Source: Schistosoma mansoni
Taxonomy: Eukaryota > Platyhelminthes > Trematoda > Strigeidida > Schistosomatidae
Reading direction: 5' to 3'
NCBI RefSeq assembly: GCF_000237925.1
Contig: NC_031498.1
Span: 9,760,422-9,824,421, forward strand
DNA length: 64,000 nucleotides
Shown here: positions 11,777 through 22,849 of the stretch, one piece after another
Position numbering within the stretch: the first letter of the stretch is position 1
Layout of the letters: every line of letters starts with the position of its first letter
Translations under genes and position numbers: made by a program
Notes under the pieces: model-generated
What the model was told of the DNA's origin: nothing
What the model saw: only the letters and a program-made list of their open reading frames with translations
Databases searched by the model: none

Positions 11777-12061
11777 TCATAGTCCCAATTGTCCTCATGG
11801 ACGAACTACAGTCATCACATTACGATGTATATTCACTCAGAATTTCGAAACATACATGTATCAAATAAAAGATTTCAGTGAATATATAACTGGTAAAATT
11901 GAATTACCACCATTGTGTCCAGATGGTACTTGTGATGGATGTACTTATCATTTTCTATGGACTTCAATGTATGGTTGTCGTATGTGTCAAGAAGATGATT
12001 ATGAAAAAATTCTTGGTGAATGTAGTTATGGTCACAGACAGGTTCATCTTCGTGCTCCATG
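11777..12061 (+). CDS. ELAPOR-like exon d, cysteine-rich juxtamembrane module
   Basis: 285 nt between acceptor ACTTTAAG and donor CATG|GTAAGT. The frame starts upstream of the first in-frame ATG and reads HSPNCPHGRTTVITLRC, then about 30 residues, then CPDGTCDGCTYHFLW, CRMCQEDDY and a Cys-containing segment ending PW (the Trp codon is split to the next exon). The dense cysteines (C..C, CDGC, CRMC) and the YHFLW core are the hallmark of the family's membrane-proximal module. In human the matching core is TCDGCNFHFLWES..ACPLC. This is the strongest single piece of homology in the window. Confidence 0.92.
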
Positions 12062-12526
12062 GTAAGTTTAATTAAAATAAAAGAATTATAAAAAATATTA
12101 TTTTTACCACTCAGTCAGTTATTCAGTCATATACAATGTAGAACCTAATGCATTATCATAGCGAATTCCAGATTAGTAATGGTAGTAAGAGTATAAATGT
12201 TAATAGAAAAAATTAGGCATTAAAGATACATCTCGAAGAGAAGGAAATATGGATTAGTAGAGTAAAGAAAGTTACTTTTATTACAATTAGACAATAACTA
12301 AGTATATGTTAATAACTTGGTGAATTGCCAATTGAGTTATTTTATATAGACGTTAAACAGATTTTTTTAATCAAGTTGGTATGTATGACAATGTATTGCT
12401 TTAAACAATATAGATTGACAACAAAAACGACTGCCTTTGGGAGTTTTGAAACAAACTAACTGGCCTGACACTGAAAAAAATGTTATTTAAAAAATATAGC
12501 ATGCATATATATATCACAATTGATTG

Positions 12527-12650
12527 ATCACTGGGTGGTGATCAATTTCATGCGTGTCAAGTCCTTCTTAGTGCTGATTGAATGCTATCGATCAAGTTGC
12601 AATGTGGCCATTAATCTAGGTGGCTCGACACTGAGTGCACTATGTTGAGA
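12527..12650 (-). repeat. Unclassified dispersed repeat C, copy 2
   Basis: The reverse complement matches 1425-1550: the GTGTCGAGCCACCTAGA and CACATTGCAACTTGATCG blocks are shared in order, with scattered differences. Ends in an AT microsatellite (about 12656-12669). Lies in the intron between exons d and e. Confidence 0.6.
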
Positions 12651-12659
12651 TAAGATATA

Positions 12660-13572
12660 TATATATATAACTAACATGAAACTAATATGAAAATTTTCTA
12701 AATTACTTGAGCTAATTCGTTGGATGAAAAAATTAAACATCCAACAGGATCGTTCTATTTATTTAGCCGTATGGTCAATAATTCAAAATGTAGATATTTA
12801 ATTAACCCATTTTCAATACTAAATAACCATTTGGATTATTTAATCATAAATTGCTATATCCATGTGTAGTGTGTACTTCAGACATATATATACTTAGGGC
12901 GTGAAATGCAAATACTCGTCTAAGTATTGTTATTTTCATTCATTTTAGCGGACTATGTGTTTGAAGCATACTTGATTGCTAAATTAAGTATTATTATTGC
13001 CTCAAGAAAAAACAACAGAGAGAATGAGTAATTGAGTAGTATTAGAATACTTGAGATGATTTTACATTTTGTCTCTAGTTAAATATGCCTTTTGTCTTAC
13101 TCAACTATTTTTCATTGAGATTTATAAATAGCCATTAATTTGTCATTAGATTTCATTGGCGAGTTACTATCTTACTCAAGACTTAGCTAATTGAAGTTGA
13201 CTTAGAACATCAGTGATGTTATCCACTCAATCAATGGTCCCACATAGCCACTAATTTGTTAAATGTATATGAAATAATTAGTAAGGATTTTGTAATTTCT
13301 GGTTATTGATATTTAAGAATGTAACTAATTAACCACTGTTACCAAATGAAAATCCTGAGTAGGTCGTCTCGATATAATCTGATCTTGTGTATTCGGTATT
13401 TGGCTAGCAATGATATTCAGAATTCACAAGGTTTTAACACAATACCATCATCATAGTAAATTGATTCATTAATGAAATATTATCATAATAAGTGATATGA
13501 TAATTGATTAGAAGAACGTTTAATATCTAATTAATTTAACTGTAATGTAAATTGAAGTAATAATGTTTACAA
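12660..13572. other. Intron sequence, mostly featureless
   Basis: AT-rich. CACTCAATCAATGGTCCCACATAGCCAC near 13225-13252 resembles a decayed family A head but is too short to call. Confidence 0.5.
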
Positions 13573-14205
13573 GAGGGTTTTTCGGAGATTTTAGTAATTT
13601 TATGTAGTTGAGATCATGAATCAATAGGAGCTAGATGACCATGGAAAACCTGGAAGCACTGGACGGCCGTTTCGTCTCGTTTTGGCACTCCTCAGCCGTG
13701 TGCATCCACGATCCCGCCTCGCAAGATCCGAACCCAAGACCTATCAGTTTCGCGCGCGAGCGCTTAACATCTAAACCACTGAGCTGGTATCCAACGGTGT
13801 TAATGTCTAACATCAACCAATCCACGAAATTGAGCAACCGTCCACCATTGTCTTCAGTGAGTTACTATCTCACAACGGACCCGGTTGAACTCCACTGGTC
13901 ACTGCTTCTCACTAGAACTCCAGGAAATACCTCTTAAAGCCAGTCACTAGTGAGCATATGATTATTATCGGAAGGGGATTTTGTGGAGCTCCTAGTAATT
14001 TTATAGTTGGTCTAGAGGTCTAAAGGTCTAGAGGTTGAGCACTCGCGCGCGAGACTGATAGGTCTTGGGTTCGAATCTCGCGAGGCGGAATCGTGGATGC
14101 ACACTACTGAGGAGTCCCACGATAAGACGAAACGGCGGTTTATTGCTTCCAGGTCTTCCATGGTGGTCCAGCTTCGATTGACTCATGATTTCAACTATAT
14201 TATAA
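13573..14205. mobile_element. Family B array: full minus unit, second unit start, then plus copy
   Basis: 13573-13966 is a nearly whole minus-strand unit, with tail, hammerhead, tRNA-like head and the upstream ACTCCACTGGTCACTG part. At 13967 the unit edge (GGAAGGGGATTTTGTGG) and TAGTAATTTTAT recur, giving a 401-bp spacing between matching points (13592 and 13993). About 14005-14205 is a plus-strand copy from the A box through a hammerhead with intact CTGAGGA and GAAA boxes. So this is a tandem joint plus an inversion within 630 bp, all inside the intron between exons d and e. Confidence 0.85.
13656..13701 (-). ncRNA. Hammerhead ribozyme motif, family B
   Basis: On the minus strand: CTGAGGA (complement 13689-13695), GAAA (13670-13673), palindromic CGGCCG then TC (cleavage after GTC), and CAGTGC as the 3' side of stem I. 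Stem II is weakened compared with the family consensus GTCC/GGAC, and stem I has mismatches. Confidence 0.6.
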
Positions 14206-14886
14206 TGTTTATTTGCAAATTTTCGAACACTACATTAGTTAAGTCAATTTATTTATATTCATATTGAGTTAATATTTTCAACTATTATTATTTATTTCTT
14301 TAAACATTAGGTAAATAACTTTTAATTATTTTTTGTTTATTCAGATGAAGAACAAAAATTGTTTTAAACTTTCATAATTTAATCGGAATTGTTTAATCTC
14401 AAAATTCTATACTTAGATATAATATTCCAATATGTTAGTATTAGAGGAGAGTTAGAGTAGATCAGATTGTTGTGTGTATTTCTCCAGAAACTTAAGTCAA
14501 CTATTATTCTATAGCTTTTATTATATGAATTTCAATGAACTGGAGTCACCGAGCTTAGCTTTTTTAAAAATTAATATTAATGTTATAATATTCATCAGTT
14601 TCATGAGTCAACTAAGATCATTTACCTAATGTGTGATGATTCAGTTATTAACTATTCTTGATTTGCTAACCCTATTAGTTAAAAGTTGAAATGATTAAGA
14701 ATAATGGTGGCTTTTCTATCTGCTGCATTAATCACAAAGGAAGTGATTTTTTAATATATAATTTATTAGAAAATAATGAACAGTACTTGTTTTCTATTTT
14801 ATAACATTGTTGAGTATATAAAGAGTATTACATTTAACCTGTTAGGAAAAATTAATCTTCTATTCTATCATTTTATTTCATAACAG
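14206..14886. other. Intron sequence, nothing recognised
   Basis: AT-rich with no identifiable repeat or exon. Confidence 0.55.
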
Positions 14887-15036
14887 GGAATGTCGAGTTC
14901 CACAGGACAGAAACCTTACTCTCATTGAACGTTGTCCACTTCTGTCTAGATCTCAAACAGCTGCTGTTCTATTGACTTTAATAATTTTAATTATTTTGGG
15001 ATTGATCATCTTCATGTGTCATCGTCGAAATAAAAA
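14887..15036 (+). CDS. ELAPOR-like exon e, stalk and transmembrane helix
   Basis: 150 nt between acceptor CATAACAG and donor AAAA|GTAAGC. The first G completes the split Trp. The exon then gives ECRVPQDRNLTLIERCPLL, an NLT sequon, and a hydrophobic stretch of about 21 residues beginning TAAVLLTLIILIILG, followed by a basic stop-transfer CHRRNKK. This matches the W.EP..C...C...helix...KKNQK layout of human ELAPOR and predicts a type I orientation with the cysteine-rich region outside. Confidence 0.9.
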
Positions 15037-15239
15037 GTAAGCTGTATGTTTTTGAATGCCCGAATGTGTACGAATATTATTCACATATAAGCTAATGTCT
15101 ATGGTGGACTATTCTTAGTTGGAGACTTATTAAAAAAATATGACATACTGAACAACTCTTTAGTTGATGTTTGAGACACTTCCCTAATTAACCTTAAAAA
15201 TAATACTTCTAAATCTGATTTACCAGTTGGAAACCAATA

Positions 15240-15640
15240 TCCATAAGTGTATTATGGCACGTCGGTTCTGCATACCTTCATAAGAAAGCCACTGTTATGA
15301 TTCCTATATACACTGTTACTAGGTGTTTTCTGTTACGCAGTGCACGATTATCATCATTTTTTGAAGATTATATCTGGTGGCGATACAGCGTAGGTAGTAT
15401 CTTGGTAAGTTACAGTATGTTCGAGGTAACTGTCATGCTGTTAGCACCATGATCTTAAAACAATGGCATTGGTGGCCTGGATATGTTTTGTGATGTTCAT
15501 CTCAGGAGCTTCAATGTTGAACGCTATTCATTCACGCTGGGTAGAAAACAAGACAGGTGGTCACTATATTTTATGGCACATATCTCTGTGTAGGACTGAA
15601 ATCGTGTCGAAATCTTAGAGATCATACAACTTACTGGTTT
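15240..15640. repeat. GC-richer unclassified block within intron
   Basis: Composition shifts upward (GGTGGCGATACAGCGTAGG, CACGCTGGGTAGAAAAC), suggesting an old inserted element. I could not match it to another copy in the window or to a family. Confidence 0.25.
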
Positions 15641-15686
15641 TGGAAGTTATCATACATGTCTCAAGACAAAAACCATAAAAGAACCT

Positions 15687-16175
15687 AATTCATTTTTGTA
15701 TTGTGTGTTTGAATCATTCCATTAACATTTAGGACTACAATTGATCAGTCTCTTATTAGCATTTGTGAATCCTGTATGGATTGCCTCGATACTGTCTTGG
15801 GTCACAAGCATTATAGGTGAATATGGATGGTGGCTAATAATGAAATCCAAGACGCGCGTCTCGTCCTATTTGGGACTCGTCAGATCGATTTACCTGCATC
15901 CCAGAGATGATGTTCACTCTGGAACTGGAACCCAGTACCGTTTGTTTCAAAAATCACCACGTTATCCACTTATGTACTGAGTGATGATAGCTACTAGGTT
16001 GTGTAATGGGGTTAAGTTTAAATTCACTTGGTATTGTTTGTTTGAATCTTCCCATTAGTGTTTAGGACTGCAGTTGACCAGTCTCTTATTTGGATCCAGG
16101 TACGTCCGTCTGACGAGGTTCAAATAGAACGAAACGCGCGTCCTGGATTCCACTAATAGCCACCATCTATCTTTG
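15687..16175. mobile_element. Family A (SM-alpha) dimer: minus unit, minus tail, then plus ribozyme end
   Basis: The first minus unit starts AATTCATTTTTGTATTG at 15687. The next begins AATTCACTTGGTATTG at 16021, so the monomer spacing is 334 bp. At about 16092 the strand flips to plus (GGATCCAGGTACGTCC), continuing through a hammerhead (CTGACGA, GAAA, CGCGCGTC) to CACCATCTATCTTTG. This combines tandem and fold-back arrangement. Confidence 0.85.
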
Positions 16176-16764
16176 TTAACCATGAAAGAACCTGTTGTAC
16201 CTTCTTATCAAATTCTTCGTAACAGTAAAATGAATCTGCTTATTCGAAATTCCTCTTTGATATTATTTAGCAAAATCAAAATTGTAATTTTTATGTTGTA
16301 TTCTTTTCATGTTCTAGTGTGTGTGTGTGTTATAAATAAATTAATATCTTGTCAAATAATCATAATGATTTGACATCGTATTGAAATTTATTTTCTATGT
16401 TAGACGATTATAAATAATCGGTTGGAAGCTATTTAGGAATTTGACAGTTGTTAGCAAGGGGCATCTATAAACTGAGGGAGATCGATGATTCATTTGTGAG
16501 TTACCCTTATGACTCGTTATCCCAATCAAAATTTAATGATACGATTCATTTGTTAACTATAAATAAGTATGTTCAGTTGTGTTGTTAACTGTTACATCCT
16601 ATTAAATGATTCTAGACAGTTTACCTGTTTACTCATTATTTTTGTTGTCTATAAATGCTGATACAGTTCGTAAATTATGGGAGGTGGTGCTATTTTTTTA
16701 TTATTTAAACAAAAAATATTCTCTTTCTTTTTGACTACAGTTTTATGTTGATTTGTTTTATTAG

Positions 16765-17068
16765 ACTAGAATATAAATACATGAAACTTGTTCAAAGTAC
16801 GTCGGGGAAAAATCAAGTAACTAGTTGTGCATTAGAAGGTGATGGCGATATGGATAAAGGTGGAAGTATATATTACACTACAATGAATAATAGTAACAGT
16901 AATAGTAATAGTGACAGTTATAATAAAACACGAATTAAATCACCTCCAAGTTATGCTGATTCAACTGGAGTTGTATTAGAACCAAATGAATTTTTGAAAA
17001 ATGATCATTTTACACAAATGGGATTTAAGGGATTGCCTAAAGTGAATCTCCCACCGATTATCTTCAAA
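16765..17068 (+). CDS. ELAPOR-like exon f, cytosolic tail
   Basis: The acceptor is TTTTATTAG. The first A completes Lys, then LEYKYMKLVQS follows, nearly identical to LEYKYSKLV in human. A CALEGDGD segment parallels human CAIMEGED. Visible motifs are YMKL (a YxxPhi endocytic sorting type), an Asn/Ser repeat (NNSNSNSNSDS), PPSY (PPxY, a WW-domain ligand type) and NDHFTQMGF. A donor AAA|GTGAGA at 17069 is used here. If it is not spliced, the frame reads on 11 codons to a stop at 17099-17101. A nearby alternative acceptor at 16740 would break the phase. Confidence 0.9.
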
Positions 17069-17504
17069 GTGAGATTATTTTTGGTATATATGTATATGTA
17101 AGATTTTGATACAATTCAAAGTTATTGTTCAACATGAACTGGCGAATGATTGAAAATAAAATCAAAGAATGCGAGACAATTAATTGTCCTGGTTTAAAAT
17201 GTTTATTAAATCACCTTACGGCCTAAAAATACGAGGTTTGTTCTTATGTAAGGTCATGTGTGTTTGTAGTGTTGATGATCCAATCCTGCTGCTCCAACTC
17301 GGATGAAATGGGCTTCTTGATTTTCAGTGATTCTTCAGCTGACATAGGTTTATGATGGTAATCATCTTCAGATTATACTTATCTCTCAAAGTTCTAATCG
17401 GTAAAAATTAATGCACCAAAAAGGAAAGGTTTTTCTTTCTTACAGCAAATTTAATCGTTGCATCTTTATTGAGTTTATAATTATTATTAGCTTTATTCAG
17501 TATT

Positions 17505-17738
17505 TTATTTTTGGCATAATATAGAATTCTCAGCACAATATATTTCAACAAGTTTCTCTTTCTTACTTCTTCGTCGATCCTGACGATAAATATTGACTAA
17601 CCGCCAGTCAGATGTTAACAGTCTAGTCAATCGATATCTAAATAATGTGTATTCTTTTCGCTCCATATTACCAGCAACCACAATATCTCTGATTGGGCCT
17701 TTTGTAACTTGTACAACGAAAGGTTGTACACTTTTCAT
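17505..17738 (-). CDS. Unrecognised 77-codon ORF inside the last ELAPOR-like intron
   Basis: I do not recognise the protein. It starts MKSVQPFVVQVTKGPIRD, just after in-frame stops, and ends AENSILCQK. It is balanced in composition, basic, and rich in Arg/Lys near the middle (RQDRRRSKKEK), unlike the hydrophobic, Leu/Phe/Ile-rich frames that random AT-rich DNA gives here. AATAAA hexamers follow on the minus strand (complement at 17492-17497 and 17465-17470). No upstream acceptor with a good pyrimidine tract is seen. It could be a small intronless gene, the last exon of an antisense gene, or an old retrocopy. Confidence 0.4.
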   Translation of the reverse strand: MKSVQPFVVQVTKGPIRDIVVAGNMERKEYTLFRYRLTRLLTSDWRLVNIYRQDRRRSKKEKLVEIYCAENSILCQK

Positions 17739-18960
17739 AAACGCACCTCATTAGGTTATACGATTAATGGCCATATTGGTGTATTACAACAAACGAAATT
17801 AGATAACTTGTTGAAACATCTAGATGATAGGAACATGTAACCCAGATGTTTAAGCAGGCCACCATTAAATCTTAATATAGATGTTACATTTGTCAAATCA
17901 TAAATCAGACAATAGCCGGTATCATCTAACATGAATACTCTGGTTAATGTGTCTAAAACTATAAGTTTTGCTGTTAATAACTAGTAGTTTGATCAATGTA
18001 TAAATCCAATTTTAACTAGAATCTGTTAAAGGTTTCAGTCATAATAAGAAGTTACAGATTGTTTGTTATTTATAGTAGAAAGCGTGAATTTAAACTATAT
18101 CTAAAATTAACTGAAATCTGTATTTATACCACTGTGTCTTTATTTCAGTTACATCTTCTTTCCTCAATTAAAAACAAGAATTTGATTCTTTTTGAATTCA
18201 AATTAGCCTCCGTCTCTATGTTTCTCTGTTTCTATGAGATAGCATTGGTTTCATTTTATTCTGCATTAAATTAAGATCACTTTTATCTATAATTTAGGAA
18301 GAAAAAGCATTAAAAGAAATGCAATACATTTAAACAATACAGTCTTAAATCTCAACGTTTAAAAAGTGTATATATCTTTCTTACTCAGTCTGAATAGTTT
18401 AAAGGGAAAAAGTTATTTCGTGTATTTATATGAATACACAAATACAAAGACAGGAAATAAACCATTAAACGTACACTTTTATATAGTGTCATTTAATCCA
18501 TTGACTCTTTCTGTGTTTTTTTTGCCTTTAATCCCTGATCTGATTAGCATTAAGGTGAAATTAGAACACAAAATTGCTAGTATACTGAGATTGAATAGTA
18601 TGAGTAGACGAAAAGGAGACATAAACTCAAAACATTGATTAAATAAAAGACGAATTGGGTGATTTATGGTCTTTTTTGTGGTTACTTTGATATATAGAGG
18701 GGTTTAAAATCTGTTTATATAAAGTATATACATACAAACAGTATGTATCTATCTAAATAACTCATTTTATTATTATAAATTTTAAATTAATAGTGACCAT
18801 TAAAATATCGACTTATGAAGTAAACAAAATATTAATTGTACATCTTCAAAATAAACAAATCAGTTAATCAAGATTGACTTATATCATTAGTGTTCATCTT
18901 TGTTTATTGGTTTATTTCAGATTTTTTCAAGTTAATTAACATCACTGACAAATATTTAAT

Positions 18961-19312
18961 GATCAGAAGGGGGTTTTGTGGAGATTTTAGTAATTTTATA
19001 TGGTTGAGATCATGAATCAATTGAAGCTAGACCACTATGGAAAACCTGGAAGCACTGGATGGCCGTAGATGGTTGCTCAACTTCGTGGATTGGTTGAAGT
19101 TAGATAATAACACCGTTGAATGCCGGCTCAGTGGTCTAGTGGTTAAACGCTCAGGCGCGAGACCTGTATGTCCTGGGTTCGAATCTCGCGAGGTGGGATC
19201 GTGGATGCGCACTGATGAGGAATCCCACAACAAGACAAAACGTCCGTCCAGTGCCTCCAGGTTTTCCATGGTGGTCTAGCTTCAATTGATTCATGGTCTC
19301 AACTGTATAAAA
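18961..19312. mobile_element. Family B fold-back, well preserved
   Basis: 18961-19065 is a minus-strand tail from AGAAGGGGG to GCACTGGATGGCCG. At 19066 it flips to plus (TAGATGGTTGCTCAACTTCG) and runs through A and B boxes to the tail. The flip lies a few bases from the hammerhead cleavage position of the minus copy. Both halves share AAACCTGGAAGCACTGGA or its complement. Confidence 0.85.
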
Positions 19313-19793
19313 TATTTAATTGTCTGTGAGTATAATTTAATTTAAAAGCAATAGAAATTAGGAAAAAACAAAAAAGGGGATAATTTCATGGTGTTATTAT
19401 TATTATTATTCCATTTTAGGACAAATTTAGATTTTGTTCACTGTGTATATCTGTCTTTTATTTTTAACACTGATGAGAAGAGAAAGGACTATTACCATTA
19501 ATTTTGAATATTTCATAGTTTCTAGGGTATATATTCAACATGAAGCTTTGTATCATAGTGCATATCAACATAACACATATCTAAGATCTTGGAGAAATTC
19601 ATATTCTTCATTTGATTCCAATTTGACTAACTTCATGGCTTTTAATGATAACAAACTTTACTACGGAGATATTTGTGTCACAGTTGGTCTCTTAAGTAAT
19701 TAATCAAGGAATAGTAATTCTGTTTGTTAATTTCATTTATCCCGATTACATTTTTCTGGATTTGAAGACGAAGTAACTTTAAATCTGTAAAGG

Positions 19794-20385
19794 GTTGTGG
19801 AGATTGTTGAGTTTAGATTGATATCATGAATTAATCAACGTTAGACCATCATTGAAAACCCGGAAGGACTGGATGGCCGTTTCGTCTTAGTATGGCACTC
19901 CTCGGCAGTGATCACCCACGACCCCGCACAGGGAACTTGAACCTAGGATATTCGATGTCGCACGCGAACGCTTAACCTCTAGACCACTGAGCTGGCATCT
20001 AATAGTGTTAATGTCTAACTTCAACTAGTCTATGAACTAAATCAGTCGAAGGCGTTGATAATGCAGAGAGTAAGTTAAGAACAAACAATATCATATCAGT
20101 TGTCTACCTCAGGCAGAAGATGAATGGTCGCACAAGATCATGGATTGGTTGAAGTTAGACATAAACACTGAAGGATACCGGCTCAGTGGTCTAGAGGTTG
20201 AACGTTCTCCCACGAGACCAAAGGTCCTGGGATCGAGTTCCTTGTGCGGGATCGTGGATGCTCACTGATGAGGAGTCCCATACCAGAACGAAATGGCCAG
20301 CCGGTCATTCCACGTTTCCAATGGAGGTCTAACATTGATCCATTCATGATATTAATCTAAACCTTAAATCTATTGAAAACTTGAA
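19794..20385. mobile_element. Family B fold-back with a spacer of about 70 bp
   Basis: 19794-20055 is a minus unit (tail, hammerhead, tRNA-like head, CTTCAACTAG..). 20125-20385 is a plus unit from TCATGGATTGGTTGAAG through A/B boxes to GATCCATTCATGAT. A large inverted repeat in the last intron of the ELAPOR-like gene. Confidence 0.8.
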
Positions 20386-22004
20386 AGTATTGAGACGGTA
20401 GTTTTATTAGTGATGATTGGGAATTTCTAATCTAATTCAAAAGATGTACAACGTTGCAAAGTTCTTAAATTATTTTTGTAATAAATGGTTTGAACATTAA
20501 TCTCAGAGTTGCTATTGATCAAAAGTTTGCATACTATGAGTTGAAAAAGGAGGTAGGATTTTTATGTTACTAATAAATAAAAACCTACAAACAATTAAAT
20601 ATAAATAGTAAGGTAAAATGAGGTTATTTTCAGGTTATAAGTTTAAAAATAAATGTGAACATGTTTACTGATAACTAACTGAATGAAGTCACTCTTATTC
20701 ATTCCAACTACTCAAATATTCAACCAGGATGTCTTTAAATAACGAGTGAGGAAGAGAGAGAGACAGTGAGCAGAGAATAAAAAACTTTATATACAGATCT
20801 AATGAGTTCACAATAAAAGTGAACGATATTCAATATAGATAGTTTTTTTATGCGGTAGTTATTCCATGAAAAACCCTTTACAGATTTGAATTATTCCTTT
20901 TTTTTAGTTTAGGTTATAAATTAATACAAGCTAAGATTCCGAAAAAGGACCTCAAGCTCCTAATTACCGTTTACCTATCACTTCCAACTGGATCAAACTT
21001 TGAATTAGCTAGCTCTTTTGTCCAACACTAAGCTTAAATCAGAATCCAATCGTTTGACAATTGCACAAAGATAGACACTTATCGAAAGACTTATAAGTTC
21101 CAGGTTCGATCATGCATGTACAGTCATAAGTATATTCTACTAAGTCCTAATCGATACTGTTTGGGACATTTCCAACGTTAGTTGGAAAAATCTTCGGACG
21201 CTGATCAATGTTGTGAATTTTGTATCCAATGTTTGATCAATATAAACATCCTAGAGAATTCTAAAAAACGACAAACTATGTCTTATATACTGATTGGACA
21301 ATCAGCAATTTTGTTACTAGTTTTAACACGTTTTTGGAAACTTCCAAAATGCATAGATCACAAGTAGATGTATAAATATATTTGCTTTTATTTACATGAA
21401 CACCTTGGAAGTAAACCTTCTCTTCATACTTTCCACCTTCTTTCAATTGTATGGAGTTAAAATGTAGAAGATTTCTAGAGGTTCTAGGAAGCGACTGTAA
21501 AATCTATGGTATGTATTCAAGGACCAAACTTATCAGATATCAATTTTTATAATAAAATATCTTCATATCCATCAAATTTGTCTTGCCAAATTCCTATTTG
21601 TATTACCTAGAGAGTGATAGAAAATTTTTTATTATTCAAAAGATTTAAACATTATTCTTTATTATTCTTACGTAATACAATGGTTTCGATAAAATTATCT
21701 TGTATAAGTCAGTGGAACTAATATTATAAACAAATAGTTGGTTTTCAATCAGAAATCGCACCAGTGATACACAGACGACAATTAAAGTTCAATGTATATC
21801 TAAATTAATAAACACATTCGAACCCTAATTCATTTAGATCTAGTCATTTATATTTACAAAGTATTGATGTATCGATAATCTGTTGATTTTCTCGCGAGAA
21901 ATTCCTTAATTTTAGTAAAAAAAAAAGAACAACTGTTGATAGTACACTACACTATCTGTTACAAACAAGTAATCTGTTTTTAATTTTTCTCTTGAATATC
22001 ATCA
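20386..22004. other. Intron sequence with no clear feature
   Basis: AT-rich. AGTTCCAGGTTCGATCATGC near 21098-21117 resembles a B box of a decayed tRNA-like repeat. A 61-codon frame at 21182-21367 has no support. Confidence 0.45.
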
Positions 22005-22470
22005 AAACTACGAGCCGATCAAATTTAGACAACCACTGAAAACCTGGAATCGTTGACATGCCATCCTGCTCTAGTGTACGACTCTACAACAGTGTAAACC
22101 TATGAACTTGGATCCAGGAGTCAAACCCATAACTTCATACTGGTAATTATCATATGTTCACCAGTGATTAGCTTTGGAAGGAAACTTCTAGTGTCCTTAC
22201 GACAAATATTGATCAGTGGCGCTAAACCATATTGGATGTAAGAAGGATAGGTTTATACATGATTGGATACCGACTCGATGTTTTAGAGGTTAAGGGTTAC
22301 CGTATGAGACTGAAGGCTTTAGGTTCAATTCCTGTGTATGGGGTCGCAAGGGCTACCATGCTAGGACGGAACGGCCATCCAGTGCTTTCAGGTTTTCAGA
22401 AATTACCTAACTTAGATTGGTTCGCGACTTATATAGAAATAAACAGTCTCCACAACCCTGTACAGATAAT
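22005..22470. mobile_element. Old family B fold-back
   Basis: Minus part 22005-22140 (ACAACCACTGAAAACC through CTGGTAATTATC), then a plus part from CATATGTTCACCAGTGATTAGC through GTTTTAGAGGTTAAGGG and AGGTTCAATTCC to AACGGCCATCCAGTGC. Diverged from the consensus. Confidence 0.7.
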
Positions 22471-22795
22471 TATCTTAAATATTTGGATCCACATTCATAA
22501 ATGCCTTTAGATAACTGACCGATTTGTACAAGCACTGCCAATACAATCAAATGAATATCTGGTCTCAGAATAAAATAAATATTGATTAAATAGTTAGTTT
22601 AACTAACATTTGAGGTTTTTTTGTGTGATACATTAAATATTAGTAGAATACTGCTATTGGTCAATGGAAATTCTTTTCCTTAAGTCTATCCAAATTTCGA
22701 TGTTTTTCTTTAAATATTGTGTTTCTTTTCTTTGTTCAGTCAATATTGGGATGAATATTTATAAAATTATCTACTCTTTTCTGTCTGTTTTTTAG

Positions 22796-22849
22796 GCTAA
22801 ATCGGATACAGACCGTGACATTCTTACAGAGAACGATCATGTTCTATGA
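22796..22849 (+). CDS. Probable last exon of the ELAPOR-like gene
   Basis: A long pyrimidine tract ending TCTGTCTGTTTTTTAG precedes an 18-codon open frame, AKSDTDRDILTENDHVL and stop, in exact phase 0 with the donor at 17068. The acidic, polar composition resembles a cytosolic C-terminus and not random intron translation. A polyadenylation-like AATAAA lies 8 nt after the stop (22857-22862). The assignment is an inference from phase, acceptor quality and composition. No residue-level homology is claimed. Confidence 0.6.
   Translation, partial: AKSDTDRDILTENDHVL

Larger units (their letters stand above)
8214..22849 (+). other. ELAPOR-like (EIG121/KIAA1324 family) gene, 3' part, spliced
   Basis: Gene span covering seven recognised exons; the 5' end is missing. 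The conceptual protein follows the human ELAPOR1/2 C-terminal half in order: a LADRLI stretch, a CPHGRTT..LRC block, CPDGTCDGCTYHFLW, a single membrane helix, then LEYKYxKLV and an acidic tail. From memory, the human proteins have LADRLIG, GRSTTIRVRC, CSDGTCDGCNFHFLW and LEYKYSKLV at matching places. The family is a type I membrane protein of late endosomes, lysosomes and plasma membrane, linked in vertebrates to autophagy and signalling. All junctions are GT-AG and all phases that can be checked agree. Part of one exon is lost in the 9191-9413 N gap. The fluke function is inferred only from family membership. Confidence 0.88.

Noticed and set aside
19027-19279. Pair of 80-codon ORFs on opposite strands with near-identical ends
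   Set aside because: They are the two arms of a family B fold-back. The mirrored protein ends come from the inverted repeat, not from genes.
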